The notes under the pieces are model-generated. The model saw only the letters and a program-made list of their open reading frames with translations, ran no database searches and had not been told where the DNA came from. A stretch of DNA of 41,688 bases. Origin: an uncultured Lachnospiraceae bacterium (GTDB taxonomy: Bacteria > Bacillota > Clostridia > Lachnospirales > Lachnospiraceae). The position numbers were made by a program, and so were the translations under genes. The first letter of the stretch is position 1, and each line of letters begins with the position of its first letter. The stretch lies in assembly GCA_902789175.1 (NCBI GenBank), contig CADANF010000033.1, positions 1 through 41,688 on the forward strand, read 5' to 3'. Positions 8,203 through 16,969 of the stretch are shown in pieces.

Positions 8203-9013
8203 AATGATACGGATAAAAAAATACAGAGCTTTTATAACTGCGATCCTTACAGGTAGTGTGTTGATGTTACTTTACTTTGGTATTTTGTTGATAGAGTCTA
8301 AAGCTCAGCAAGATAAAATCATGGATCTAAAAGAAAAAATAAAAGATGACGGTGCTGAAGAAACTGATGGATCAAAAAAGACTACAGGACTTGTGAAAAG
8401 TGGCAAAACAGATGAAGCTGAAATTACGACAGAGATCCCGCCAAAGTTTAGAGAACTTTATCAATTAAATAATGATTTTGTCGGATGGCTTACTATTGAT
8501 GGTACTAATGTGGATTATCCGGTGATGCAAAGAAAAGATGATGAATCATTTTATATTGATAAAAACTTCTATAAAGAGGAATCTATAGGTGGGAGTCTGT
8601 TCCTTAGTTCTTCTTCAGATATTTATCTTCCAACGGATAATATAATAATTTACGGACATACAATGACAGATGGGACCATGTTTGGAGATCTAAAAAAATA
8701 TGAAGATGAAGATTTTTATAGGGAACATAAAACTATTATATTTAACAGTCTTAAAGAAGATGCTTTTTTTGAGATAGCTTATGTATTTAAAGATAGGATA
8801 CATGATTCCACGTATCAGGGTTTTAAATACTATGAGTTTTCAATGGCCTATACAGATAAAGATTATGAATCATTTATCAATGGTTGCGAAGGGCTTAAAT
8901 TATATGATACAGGAATAAAGATAAACTGCTTTGAAAAGATTCTAACTCTCTCCACCTGTTCCTATCATGAAAAAGACGGTCGCCTTGTAATAGTCGCTGT
9001 AAAAAGATACTAA
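8192..9013 (+). CDS. Class B sortase
   Basis: A cysteine transpeptidase that cleaves a sorting signal and joins the surface protein to the cell wall. It has 273 residues: a membrane anchor at about 12-34, a linker, then the sortase fold starting at FVGWLTIDGTNVDYPVMQ. The catalytic triad is visible as His156 (IIYGHTM), Cys256 (TLSTCSYH) and Arg264 (DGRLVIVAVKR). The TLSTC motif and the extra helix around DFYREHKTIIFN indicate class B. The TTG start is chosen because GGGGAG lies seven bases before it; ATG 8204 would be too far from that site. It is the last gene of the operon, overlapping the previous gene by 11 bp. The likely substrate is the TPKTG protein two genes upstream. Confidence 0.9.
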   Translation: MSHKMIRIKKYRAFITAILTGSVLMLLYFGILLIESKAQQDKIMDLKEKIKDDGAEETDGSKKTTGLVKSGKTDEAEITTEIPPKFRELYQLNNDFVGWLTIDGTNVDYPVMQRKDDESFYIDKNFYKEESIGGSLFLSSSSDIYLPTDNIIIYGHTMTDGTMFGDLKKYEDEDFYREHKTIIFNSLKEDAFFEIAYVFKDRIHDSTYQGFKYYEFSMAYTDKDYESFINGCEGLKLYDTGIKINCFEKILTLSTCSYHEKDGRLVIVAVKRY

Positions 9014-9101
9014 TAAAGCTAAGTCAAATTTCTCTCGATTATTCTGCCCGCTGATGTTAATATTATAAATGTTGGTATGGAAACTGTTATATGACACTTA
9101 G

Positions 9102-9132
9102 TTGCAAAAAAGTGGGCCATATATTACATAAT
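9102..9132 (+). promoter_or_regulatory. Candidate promoter of the BceRS-type operon
   Basis: TTGCAA at 9102-9107 and CATAAT at 9127-9132 are separated by 19 bases, or TACATA by 17. They lie 23 bp before the TTG start of the response regulator in a 142-bp gap after the sortase gene. No clear terminator is seen in the gap. The spacing is not ideal, so this is a tentative call. Confidence 0.3.
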
Positions 9133-9155
9133 AATAATTAACAGAGGGCAGAAAA

Positions 9156-9821
9156 TTGAAGAGAATCTTTATAGTTGAAGACGAGATCAGTATATGTAAG
9201 GAATTAAAGGAATTACTTGTAACAGAAGGCTATGAGGCAGATTATATCAAGACTTTTGATAATACATTAGAAGATATAATTGCCTTTAATCCGGATCTTG
9301 TACTTCTTGATATCAATATTCCCAATATTAACGGTAAGCTGATACTTAGAGGCATCCGTAAGAAGTCGGATGTGCCGGTTATCATGCTTACAAGTAAAAC
9401 TGAAGAATCAGATGAAGTACTTTCTATGAGCTATGGCGCAGATGATTATATTACAAAACCATATAATCCTGTGCTTCTCTTACTGCGCATTTCAGCAGTT
9501 ATGAGAAGAATGGCACCAGCTAATGATAAAGCCTTATATAGAGGAGCTGAGGTTGATTTTAGTAAAGGTACAATAGAAAAAGATGGTATGAAGATAGTTC
9601 TTACCAAGAATGAGATGATCATCTTCCAGCAGCTGCTGAGTCACCTTAACCAGATCGTATCAAGAGATGATATCATGACAAATCTCTGGGATAATGATGA
9701 ATTTATCAATGATAACGCACTTACTGTAAGTATCAGCAGACTTCGTGCAAAACTCGTTGAGGCGGGATTTGAGTCCACCATAGAGACAAGAAAAAAATTA
9801 GGATATATATTACAGGGGTAG
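9156..9821 (+). CDS. OmpR-family response regulator of a BceRS-type system
   Basis: A 221-residue regulator with an N-terminal receiver domain and a C-terminal winged-helix DNA-binding domain. The receiver shows the acidic pair in IVEDE, the phospho-acceptor Asp52 (LVLLDINIP), Thr in MLTSK and Lys in YITKPYNP. The effector domain ends with the typical NALTVSISRLRAKL recognition helix and a C-terminal hairpin. It starts at TTG 9156 with GAGGG seven bases upstream. The sensor kinase gene begins four bases after its stop. Together with the downstream ABC genes it matches the BceR/VncR class, which activates the adjacent transporter in response to peptide antibiotics. The tandem repeat upstream of the ATPase gene is its probable target. 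Confidence 0.88.
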   Translation: MKRIFIVEDEISICKELKELLVTEGYEADYIKTFDNTLEDIIAFNPDLVLLDINIPNINGKLILRGIRKKSDVPVIMLTSKTEESDEVLSMSYGADDYITKPYNPVLLLLRISAVMRRMAPANDKALYRGAEVDFSKGTIEKDGMKIVLTKNEMIIFQQLLSHLNQIVSRDDIMTNLWDNDEFINDNALTVSISRLRAKLVEAGFESTIETRKKLGYILQG

Positions 9822-9824
9822 AAC

Positions 9825-10886
9825 ATGAAAAGGCTAAATTATATATCAGATCAGTGGTTAAGGTTTTTATTGGACGGCATATTTATGGCCTTCTTTATAT
9901 GTCTTATGGCGGTATACCATGTAGCCAGTGGTCTTATCATAGTATCCTGCATTTTTTTTATCCTTATCATAATGACAGTAATGATATGGGATTATAGGAG
10001 AAAGGCGTCATTCTATAACGAATTGGATAAAAAGTTAGAGACCTTAGATCAGAAATATCTGATCCTGAATATGATAGAGGAACCTTATTTCTTTGAAGGA
10101 AAGCTCCTTGTAGATAAATTATATGAGATCAATAAATCCATGACAGAAAGAGTCAGAGACTACAGCAAGAACATAGTGGATTATAAGGATTTCGTTGAGA
10201 TGTGGGTACATGAGGTTAAGCTTCCTATAGCAAGTCTTACTCTTATGGTTCACAATATGATAAATGATTCATCCAAGATGGATGATGAAGAGATGAGGGA
10301 TGAATACCTTAGAAAAATCTTAAGTCAGCTGACCAGGCTTGATAATTATTCAGAGCTGATCCTTTATTTTATCCGTTCAGAATATAGCCAGAATGATTAC
10401 CGGTTTTTAAAGAATAAGTTAAAAACTATAGTGGGTGCAGTGGCTATAAAGAATAAGGATCTGATCCTTGAAAATGATATAAGTCTTAATATCCACGACT
10501 TAGATCATGAAGTATATACAGATAATAAGTGGATGGAATTCATAATAAACCAGATAATCTCAAATTCAATTAAGTATAAGAAAGATACAGGAGAAGCAGA
10601 GATAGAGATCTATGCTACGGAAGATGAGAGAAGTACAACTCTTCATATAAGAGATAACGGTATAGGTATCAGTAAATCTGATATTCCGAGAGTATTCGAT
10701 AAGACTTTTACTGGAGAGAATGGAAGAAAATTTGCCAAGTCTACCGGCATGGGACTTTATATAGTTAAGGGACTTATAGATAAGATGGGACATAAGATAG
10801 AGATCGAATCTGAGGTTATGGAATATACTGAAATTAAGATCTCTTTCGGGAAAAACAATATGTATGATGTTGTAAGAAACGAATAA
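9825..10886 (+). CDS. Intramembrane-sensing histidine kinase, BceS type
   Basis: A 353-residue kinase with two closely spaced membrane helices at about residues 11-55 and almost no extracellular loop, the hallmark of BceS-like kinases that sense through their partner ABC permease. The dimerisation domain has the phospho-acceptor His129 in MWVHEVKLPIAS. The ATPase domain shows the N box (QIISNSIKYKK), DNGIGIS and STGMGLYIVKGL. It follows the regulator gene directly and was probably made with it. The target stimulus is typically a cell-wall-active peptide, but nothing in the sequence names the ligand. Confidence 0.87.
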   Translation: MKRLNYISDQWLRFLLDGIFMAFFICLMAVYHVASGLIIVSCIFFILIIMTVMIWDYRRKASFYNELDKKLETLDQKYLILNMIEEPYFFEGKLLVDKLYEINKSMTERVRDYSKNIVDYKDFVEMWVHEVKLPIASLTLMVHNMINDSSKMDDEEMRDEYLRKILSQLTRLDNYSELILYFIRSEYSQNDYRFLKNKLKTIVGAVAIKNKDLILENDISLNIHDLDHEVYTDNKWMEFIINQIISNSIKYKKDTGEAEIEIYATEDERSTTLHIRDNGIGISKSDIPRVFDKTFTGENGRKFAKSTGMGLYIVKGLIDKMGHKIEIESEVMEYTEIKISFGKNNMYDVVRNE

Positions 10887-10903
10887 TAAAGAAAAAAATA
10901 AAC

Positions 10904-10936
10904 ATTACAGAATTGTAATATTAGCGAAATGTAAAA
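10904..10936 (+). promoter_or_regulatory. Tandem operator, probable binding site of the BceR-type regulator
   Basis: 10904-10919 is a perfect palindrome, ATTACA-GAAT-TGTAAT. A second, imperfect copy starts exactly 16 bp later: TTACAGAATTGTAA at 10905-10918 versus TTAGCGAAATGTAA at 10921-10934, 11 of 14 bases equal. The two copies end just before the -35 box at 10940. This layout of direct repeats upstream of -35 fits activation by an OmpR-type dimer. The assignment to the neighbouring regulator is inference. Confidence 0.6.
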
Positions 10937-10939
10937 AAA

Positions 10940-10968
10940 ACGACAGTAATGATAAAAGAAAGTAAGAT
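10940..10968 (+). promoter_or_regulatory. Promoter of the BceAB-type transporter genes
   Basis: ACGACA (10940-10945) and TAAGAT (10963-10968) are separated by exactly 17 bases and lie 29 bp before the ATPase start codon. Each box matches the housekeeping consensus at four of six positions. A weak promoter with operator repeats directly upstream suggests it needs an activator. Confidence 0.55.
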
Positions 10969-10997
10969 TAGGCCATAGTAATTAAGGAGGAACAAAC

Positions 10998-11765
10998 ATG
11001 AGCGAATTATTAAAGATTGATAACATTGAAAAATACTACGGGACAAATTCTAATCTTACAAAGGCAATAGATAATATGTCATTTGTAGTTGAGGAAGGTG
11101 AGTTTACAGCTATCATGGGAGCATCAGGAAGCGGTAAGACAACTCTTCTTAACTGCATCTCTACCATAGATAGAGTCAGCAGCGGACATATCTATATGGC
11201 AGATAAAGATATAACAAAATTAAAAGGAAATGCACTTAACAAATTCAGAAGAGAGGAACTTGGATTTATCTTCCAGGATTTCAATCTCCTTGATACATTG
11301 ACAGCATATGAAAATATTGCTCTTGCACTTTCAATCCAGAATGTAAAAGCAAAGGAAATTGATGAAAGAATAAATGCCATTGCAGAAAAGCTTGGCATCA
11401 CACAGCTTTTAAATAAATTCCCTTATCAGCTTTCAGGTGGTGAAAAGCAGAGAGTTGCATCAGCCCGCGCAATAGTAACTGAGCCAAAGCTTATCCTTGC
11501 AGACGAGCCAACAGGTGCACTTGATTCAAAGTCATCAAGAATGCTTCTTGAAAGTCTTAGGAAATTAAATGAGACTTTAAATGCAACTATCATCATGGTC
11601 ACTCATGATTCATTTTCAGCCAGCTATGCAAAGAGAGTTCTTTTTATCAAGGATGGTAAGATATTCAATGAATTAAGAAGAGGCGATATGAGTCGTAAAG
11701 ACTTCTTTAATCAGATCATTGATGTCATCACACTTCTGGGAGGTGATTTAAGTGACGCTGTTTAA
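10998..11765 (+). CDS. BceA-type ABC transporter ATP-binding protein
   Basis: A 255-residue ATPase of the MacB/LolD-like class that partners BceB permeases. Walker A is [10 protein letters not shown], the Q-loop is [10 protein letters not shown], the signature is [10 protein letters not shown], Walker B is [12 protein letters not shown] and the switch His lies in MVTHD. The ATG follows AAGGAGG. The permease start lies 14 bp inside its 3' end, so the two are translationally coupled. It powers transport or target protection against peptide antibiotics and, in this family, is needed for sensing by the kinase. It must serve both permeases if the second is functional, since no second ATPase gene follows. 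Confidence 0.9.
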   Translation: MSELLKIDNIEKYYGTNSNLTKAIDNMSFVVEEGEFTAIMGASGSGKTTLLNCISTIDRVSSGHIYMADKDITKLKGNALNKFRREELGFIFQDFNLLDTLTAYENIALALSIQNVKAKEIDERINAIAEKLGITQLLNKFPYQLSGGEKQRVASARAIVTEPKLILADEPTGALDSKSSRMLLESLRKLNETLNATIIMVTHDSFSASYAKRVLFIKDGKIFNELRRGDMSRKDFFNQIIDVITLLGGDLSDAV

Positions 11766-13761
11766 ACTTGCAATAAGCAATATCAAAAAGAGTATGAAGG
11801 ATTTTGCAATTTACTTCATAACACTTTTATTTGGTATCTGCCTGTTCTATGTATTTAATTCTATAGAATCACAGAGTTCTATGGTTAATCTTTCAAGCTC
11901 ATCTCAAGATATGGTAAAAATGATCCAGCAGATCATCTCATACTTAAGCGTATTTATAGCATTTGTATTAGGTTTTTTAATCATTTATGCCAGCCGTTTT
12001 ATGATGAGAAGAAGAAATAAAGAATTTGCACTTTATATGCTTCTTGGAATGGGAAAAAGAAAAGTTTCTTCAATACTTTTTCTTGAGAATTTTATAATCG
12101 GTATCTTCTCACTTATCGTGGGGATTCTTACAGGTGTAGGTTTATCTCAGTTAACAAGTGTATTTGTAGCTTATCTTTTTAAAGCAGATCTTACAGGTTA
12201 TAAATTTGTATTCTCACAGTCAGCTTTCACAAAGACTTGTCTTTATTTTGCAATCATTTATATGATAGTTATCTTCTTTAACACAATAGCTATCAGCAAA
12301 TGTAAGCTTATCACACTTCTTCAGTCTAACAGAAGATCTGAGAAGATAAGGAACAGATTTGTATTCCTTAGAGTTATCGGTTTCTTCGTAGGAGTAGCTG
12401 TACTTGGATATGGATATTATATAGTTACTGGTGCTTATTATAATCTGACTGAAAAAAGACTCCTTATAGCTATAATCTGCGGTATTGTAGGAACATTTAT
12501 CTTCTTCTGGTCACTTTCAGGAATTATATTTACAGTTTGCAGCAACAGAAAAAAATCATATCATAAAGGCCTTAATTCTTTCGTGATAAGACAGTTTTCA
12601 AGCCAGGCCAGCACAAATGTTATATCTATAAGTATCATCTGTCTTCTGTTCTTTATAACAATCTGCTGCCTTGCCAGTGCATTTAATATCAGAAATTCAA
12701 TGAATAAGAATCTGGATACATGTTGTCCTACAGACTATGAATTCACTGTTGATGGGGAAGAAGCATATATAGATGAGATAGATAAGCGTCTTTCAGACTT
12801 CGATAAGTATAATAAAGATTCAGTTAAAGTATATAATACAAATACAAGAATTTATTTTTCTGAATCAGGATTTTCAAGTGAAATCAGTGAATCAGAAATG
12901 TTCTTTTATATAGGAAAAGTCTTTTCTGAAACAGAATATAATAAGTTAGCTGGGTACTTTGGACAAAAGCAGATCAGCTTAAGAGAAAATGAATATGCAA
13001 TAATCAGTAATTATAATGAAGCAAAGATGTTCTATAAGGAATATCTTTTGAATAAGCCGGTTTTAAATATTAACAATAAAGAGCTTGTTCCAGGATTCGA
13101 TGAAGCAATTGATGGATTCTATTTGATATCTGAAACTCCACTGTGCTTTGGTATTTTCGTTGTATCAGATGAAGCTGCTGGTGGACTTGCAAGAGATGGA
13201 GTGATCTATACCGGAAGATATTCAGAAGCTTATGCGAAAAATGCTGCAGATACGGATAAAGAGATCAAAGCTATCTATGGTGAAAAAATAGAAAAATGCA
13301 TGATAGATGAAGGAAGCGATAGGAGATGTATCGGCTATGCTTTTAAAACAGAAGTTGCTGAAATGTCGGTTGGTACAGGTGCTATGGCTACATTTATAGC
13401 TCTTTACATTGGATTTATCCTTCTTTTATCAGGAGCTGCGATCCTTGCAATTAAGGAACTTTCAGAAAGTGTTGATAATAAGAGCAGATATCAGATGCTT
13501 AGAAAGATTGGTGCAGATGAAAAGATGATCAATCACGCATTATTCAGACAGATAGGCTGGTTCTTTGTACTTCCCCTCCTACTTGCAATCGTTCATTCAT
13601 TTGCCGGAATGAAATTTAGTACAAAGGTAATGGCAATTTTTGGAACTGAGGAGATCGGTAATGCAATCATTATCACAGGCTCAATATTTGCAGTAATTTA
13701 CGGAATATATTTCCTTATAACTTATTTTACAAGTAAGAGAATGATAAAAGAAAAAATCTAA
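11752..13761 (+). CDS. BceB-type ABC transporter permease (first copy)
   Basis: A 669-residue FtsX-family permease. It begins with [21 protein letters not shown], the usual BceB start, and has a membrane helix followed by clustered helices 2-4 with RFMMRRRNKEFALYMLLGMGKRKVS, a coupling region that contacts the ATPase. The large extracellular domain lies at about 320-545, between helices 7 and 8, and the final three helices are at about 545-669. This gives the ten-helix BceB layout. GTG 11752 is used, with GGGAGGTGA just upstream. The extracellular domain is the presumed ligand site. It has a close paralogue immediately downstream. Confidence 0.9.
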   Translation: MTLFKLAISNIKKSMKDFAIYFITLLFGICLFYVFNSIESQSSMVNLSSSSQDMVKMIQQIISYLSVFIAFVLGFLIIYASRFMMRRRNKEFALYMLLGMGKRKVSSILFLENFIIGIFSLIVGILTGVGLSQLTSVFVAYLFKADLTGYKFVFSQSAFTKTCLYFAIIYMIVIFFNTIAISKCKLITLLQSNRRSEKIRNRFVFLRVIGFFVGVAVLGYGYYIVTGAYYNLTEKRLLIAIICGIVGTFIFFWSLSGIIFTVCSNRKKSYHKGLNSFVIRQFSSQASTNVISISIICLLFFITICCLASAFNIRNSMNKNLDTCCPTDYEFTVDGEEAYIDEIDKRLSDFDKYNKDSVKVYNTNTRIYFSESGFSSEISESEMFFYIGKVFSETEYNKLAGYFGQKQISLRENEYAIISNYNEAKMFYKEYLLNKPVLNINNKELVPGFDEAIDGFYLISETPLCFGIFVVSDEAAGGLARDGVIYTGRYSEAYAKNAADTDKEIKAIYGEKIEKCMIDEGSDRRCIGYAFKTEVAEMSVGTGAMATFIALYIGFILLLSGAAILAIKELSESVDNKSRYQMLRKIGADEKMINHALFRQIGWFFVLPLLLAIVHSFAGMKFSTKVMAIFGTEEIGNAIIITGSIFAVIYGIYFLITYFTSKRMIKEKI

Positions 13762-13768
13762 TAAAAAA

Positions 13769-13797
13769 GGTCGCGGTGTGTACCGCGGCCATTTTTT
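13769..13797 (+). terminator. Intrinsic terminator between the two BceB-type genes
   Basis: A 9-bp GC-rich stem (GGTCGCGGT with ACCGCGGCC, one G-T wobble) with a GTGT loop, followed by ATTTTTT. It lies seven bases after the first permease gene and 15 bp before the start of the second. No promoter fits in the 15 bp left, so the second permease probably depends on read-through. Confidence 0.85.
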
Positions 13798-13812
13798 AAG
13801 AGGGGTGAATTT

Positions 13813-15810
13813 ATGTCGATATTAAAGCTAGCTATAGGGAATATTAAAAAAAGCATGAAGGATTTTACTATTTACTTTGTAACTCTGCTTTTTGGAATAT
13901 GCCTTTTTTATATTTTTAATTCTATAGATTCCCAGAGTTCCATGTTAAGGCTGAAGGATTCCTCAAGAGTTATTGTGGAAATGCTGATAGAGATACTGTC
14001 CTATATCAGTGTATTTATTGCGGTTGTATTAGGTTTACTTATCGTATATGCCAGCCGGTTTATGATGAAGCGAAGAAACAAAGAATTCGCTATCTATATG
14101 CTTCTTGGCATGGGAAAAGGAAAAGTATCTTTGGTCTTATTCGTAGAAAATCTTATCATTGGCATATTTTCGCTGGGATTAGGTCTTTTATCAGGCATTG
14201 GTTTCTCTCAGATAACAAGTGTATTTGTGGCCTATCTTTTTGAAGCGGATCTCACCGGTTATAAATTTGTATTTTCAATTTATGCATTTAAAAAGACTTT
14301 GGTATATTTTGCGATAATCTATGCAGTAGTGATAATTCTTAATACACTTATGATCAGTCACTGCAAGCTTATAACTCTTATTCAGTCAGGTAAAAGATCT
14401 GAAAAGATAAGAAATAAGCATATGAGCCTTAAGATATCAGGTTTTATTGCAGGAATAGTAATATTAGGCAGGGCTTATTATTTAGCTCTTAATTTATCTG
14501 AGAATCTTTCTATGAAAAGACTTCTTTATGCTGTGATCATGGGCATTGTTGGAACCATAGTTGTGTTCTGGGCAATTTCTGGAATAATACTTACAATTTT
14601 TAAGAGAAATAATAAAAAATATTATAAAGGTCTTAATTCATTTGTTATAAGACAGTTTTCAAGTCAGGCCAGCACAAATGTAATATCTATAAGCATAATC
14701 TGTATTCTTTTTTTTGTTACCATTTGTTCTTTGTCCAGTGCTTTTAACATCAGAAATACACTTAATAAAAGGCTTGGAAAATATTGTTCCGGAGACTTTG
14801 AGTTCCTTATCGAAGGTAGTGATAATTTGATGGAAAATGCAAAAAACCAGCTACCCCAGTTGGATGAATATGTTAAAGAAAAGGTAGTAGCGAGCGCCAT
14901 AAGTAATTTAGTGGTTGAGACCAGAGATGATGAACCGGTAGATACAGCAGAGATAATATTTTCTGAATCAGAATATAATAAGATCGCGGATTTTTTAGGC
15001 TGCGAGAAGATCCATGTAAATAAAGATGAATTTGCCTTTGTATGTAATGTCGAGAGAGTAAAGGCTGAATATGAAAGATTAATTAAAGAAATAAAGGCTA
15101 TAAAGGTAGATGGAAAAATGTTATATGCCATAAGTGATAAAGCATATGATGGATATTATCTCATGTCAGATACAGCCACCAATTTTGGCTTTATAGTAAT
15201 CTCTGATGAAGTGGCATCAGAGATGAAGCCGAGTCAGCTGATATATATTGGCAGATACGATAAGAAAAAAGGTTATGATGAGGATGAGCTGGGTGAAAAA
15301 GTAATGGATGTATATTCTAAAAAGATCATAAGTACAGTCAGGGATCTTAATGAAGATGGAAGTTGTCACTATATGTCTTATTTTATCACCAAAGATGAAG
15401 TAAAAAGAAGCTCTATTGGAACAGGAGCCATAGTGACATTTGTGGCGCTTTATATTGGATTTATCTTCCTTTTATCCGGAGCTATGATCCTTGCAATAAA
15501 GGAGCTTTCAGAAAGTGTTGATAATAAAAGCAGATATCAGATGCTTAGAAAGCTTGGCGCAGATGAAAGAATGATAAATCGTGCTTTATTTAGACAGATA
15601 GGGTATTTTTTCCTGTTCCCGCTTATCCTTGCTATTATTCATTCTGTGCCAGGTATGATATTCAGTAAAAGCGTCATGGAAGAAATCGGTACGGAAGAAT
15701 TAGGCGGTGCGATCCTTATAACTACAGCTATTTTTGCAGTGATCTACGGAACATACTTTTTCATTACCTATAATTCAAGTAAAAGGATGATCAGAGAGAA
15801 GCAGAATTAA
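13813..15810 (+). CDS. BceB-type ABC transporter permease (second copy)
   Basis: A 665-residue FtsX-family permease that is clearly a duplicate of the gene before it. The first 210 residues and the last 130 align without gaps and share most residues (for example NIKKSMKDF, RFMM.RRNKEFA.YMLLGMGK, GLNSFVIRQFSSQASTNVISISIIC and IKELSESVDNKSRYQMLRK). The extracellular domain between helices 7 and 8 (about 320-545) has diverged strongly. ATG 13813 has GAGGGGTGA upstream. No ATPase gene follows, so it would use the upstream BceA-type protein. Divergence only in the ligand domain suggests a second specificity. Its expression sits behind the terminator that precedes it. Confidence 0.88.
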   Translation: MSILKLAIGNIKKSMKDFTIYFVTLLFGICLFYIFNSIDSQSSMLRLKDSSRVIVEMLIEILSYISVFIAVVLGLLIVYASRFMMKRRNKEFAIYMLLGMGKGKVSLVLFVENLIIGIFSLGLGLLSGIGFSQITSVFVAYLFEADLTGYKFVFSIYAFKKTLVYFAIIYAVVIILNTLMISHCKLITLIQSGKRSEKIRNKHMSLKISGFIAGIVILGRAYYLALNLSENLSMKRLLYAVIMGIVGTIVVFWAISGIILTIFKRNNKKYYKGLNSFVIRQFSSQASTNVISISIICILFFVTICSLSSAFNIRNTLNKRLGKYCSGDFEFLIEGSDNLMENAKNQLPQLDEYVKEKVVASAISNLVVETRDDEPVDTAEIIFSESEYNKIADFLGCEKIHVNKDEFAFVCNVERVKAEYERLIKEIKAIKVDGKMLYAISDKAYDGYYLMSDTATNFGFIVISDEVASEMKPSQLIYIGRYDKKKGYDEDELGEKVMDVYSKKIISTVRDLNEDGSCHYMSYFITKDEVKRSSIGTGAIVTFVALYIGFIFLLSGAMILAIKELSESVDNKSRYQMLRKLGADERMINRALFRQIGYFFLFPLILAIIHSVPGMIFSKSVMEEIGTEELGGAILITTAIFAVIYGTYFFITYNSSKRMIREKQN

Positions 15811-15834
15811 TCACTATCAATAAGATAAAAAAAG

Positions 15835-15876
15835 TGCTATCATCATTATTTGGAAATTTGAAGAAATGAGGTAGCA
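15835..15876 (+). promoter_or_regulatory. Hairpin covering the ribosome binding site of the next gene
   Basis: TGCTATCATCATT at 15835-15847 can pair with AATGAGGTAGCA at 15865-15876, with one bulged base and one wobble. The 3' arm contains the GAGGT ribosome binding site and stops one base before the ATG at 15878. A structure that hides the site could lower or regulate translation of the binding protein. No known riboswitch core is recognisable. Confidence 0.35.
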
Positions 15877-15877
15877 T

Positions 15878-16948
15878 ATGTTGAAAAAATTTAATAGTAT
15901 ATTACTTTTTATAGTTCTCTTAGTTACATTATGCGGATGTAATGGTGCTAATAATAAGGAGGATGAAGTAAAGACATCCCCTGCAACTGAAACTGGAAGT
16001 GTTAGTGAAGCAGCCAGTGATAATGACAAAGTTATCGCAAGTGAGAGTAGTCCAGAGGAAAAAGTTCATGTAAGAGTTGCATCTCTTAAAGGACCTACTA
16101 CCATGGGACTTGTGAATCTTATGAGTAAGAGTGCTTTAAATGAGACAAGATCTGATTATGAGTTTACTATGGAAACTCAGCCGGATCAGGTGGCAGCACT
16201 TGTTGTTTCAGGTAAAGCTGATATTGCTCTTGTTCCAGCAAATTTAGCTGCTGTTCTTTACAATAAGACTAAGGGACAGATTGAAGTTATAGATATAAAT
16301 ACTCTTGGAGTACTTTACTGTGTTACAGGAGATGAAAGTGTTAAAAACATAAAGGACCTCTCTGGTAAAACTGTTATCTTAACAGGTCAGGGAGCTAGTC
16401 CTGAATATGTTTTAAAATATCTTCTGGAAGAAAATGGTGTAAAAGATTGTAATCTTTTATTTAAGTCTGAAGCTACAGAAATAGCAGCTGTCTTAAATGA
16501 AGATAAGAATGCCGTAGCTATTCTCCCACAGCCTTTTGTAACTGTAGCAACAACAAAAAATAAAGAAGTAAAAGCAGTATTCTCACTTAATGATGAGTGG
16601 AATGAAGTAAATAGTGAGTCAGAGCTTCTTACAGGTGTCACTATTGTAAGAAAAGATTTTGCAAAAAAATATCCCGAAGCAGTTTCTGATTTTATAAATG
16701 ACCATAAAGAAAGCGCAGAACTTTGTGATAAGAATGCAGGAAATACTGCACTTCTTATAGCAGATTATGGTATTATAGAAAAGAAAGAAATTGCAGAAGC
16801 AGCACTCCCATACTGCAATATCGTATGTATTACAAATGATGAGATGGAGAAAGCACTTTCAGGCTATTTAGAGGTTCTTTATAATGCAGACAAGAGTTCT
16901 GTAGGAGGAAATCTTCCGGGAGAAGATTTTTATTACAAAGCTAAATAG
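15878..16948 (+). CDS. NitT/TauT-type ABC transporter substrate-binding lipoprotein
   Basis: A 356-residue lipoprotein. The signal peptide ends in a lipobox (LVTLCGC), so the mature protein is anchored at its Cys on the outer face of the membrane. A Ser/Glu/Asp-rich linker follows. The binding fold starts at VRVASLKGPTTMGLVNLM and includes ALVVSGKADIALVPANLAA and LSGKTVILTGQGASPEYVLKYLL, typical of the SsuA/ThiY/NMT1-like family of binding proteins. The ligand is not evident; members bind nitrate, sulfonates, thiamine precursors and other small molecules. The permease and ATPase genes follow immediately. Confidence 0.82.
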   Translation: MLKKFNSILLFIVLLVTLCGCNGANNKEDEVKTSPATETGSVSEAASDNDKVIASESSPEEKVHVRVASLKGPTTMGLVNLMSKSALNETRSDYEFTMETQPDQVAALVVSGKADIALVPANLAAVLYNKTKGQIEVIDINTLGVLYCVTGDESVKNIKDLSGKTVILTGQGASPEYVLKYLLEENGVKDCNLLFKSEATEIAAVLNEDKNAVAILPQPFVTVATTKNKEVKAVFSLNDEWNEVNSESELLTGVTIVRKDFAKKYPEAVSDFINDHKESAELCDKNAGNTALLIADYGIIEKKEIAEAALPYCNIVCITNDEMEKALSGYLEVLYNADKSSVGGNLPGEDFYYKAK

Positions 16949-16969
16949 TAAAAGTAATAAAGAGATAAA

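Noticed and set aside
14664-15131. 155-residue minus-strand frame inside the second BceB-type gene
   Set aside because: Antisense shadow; no ribosome binding site and no family match recognised.
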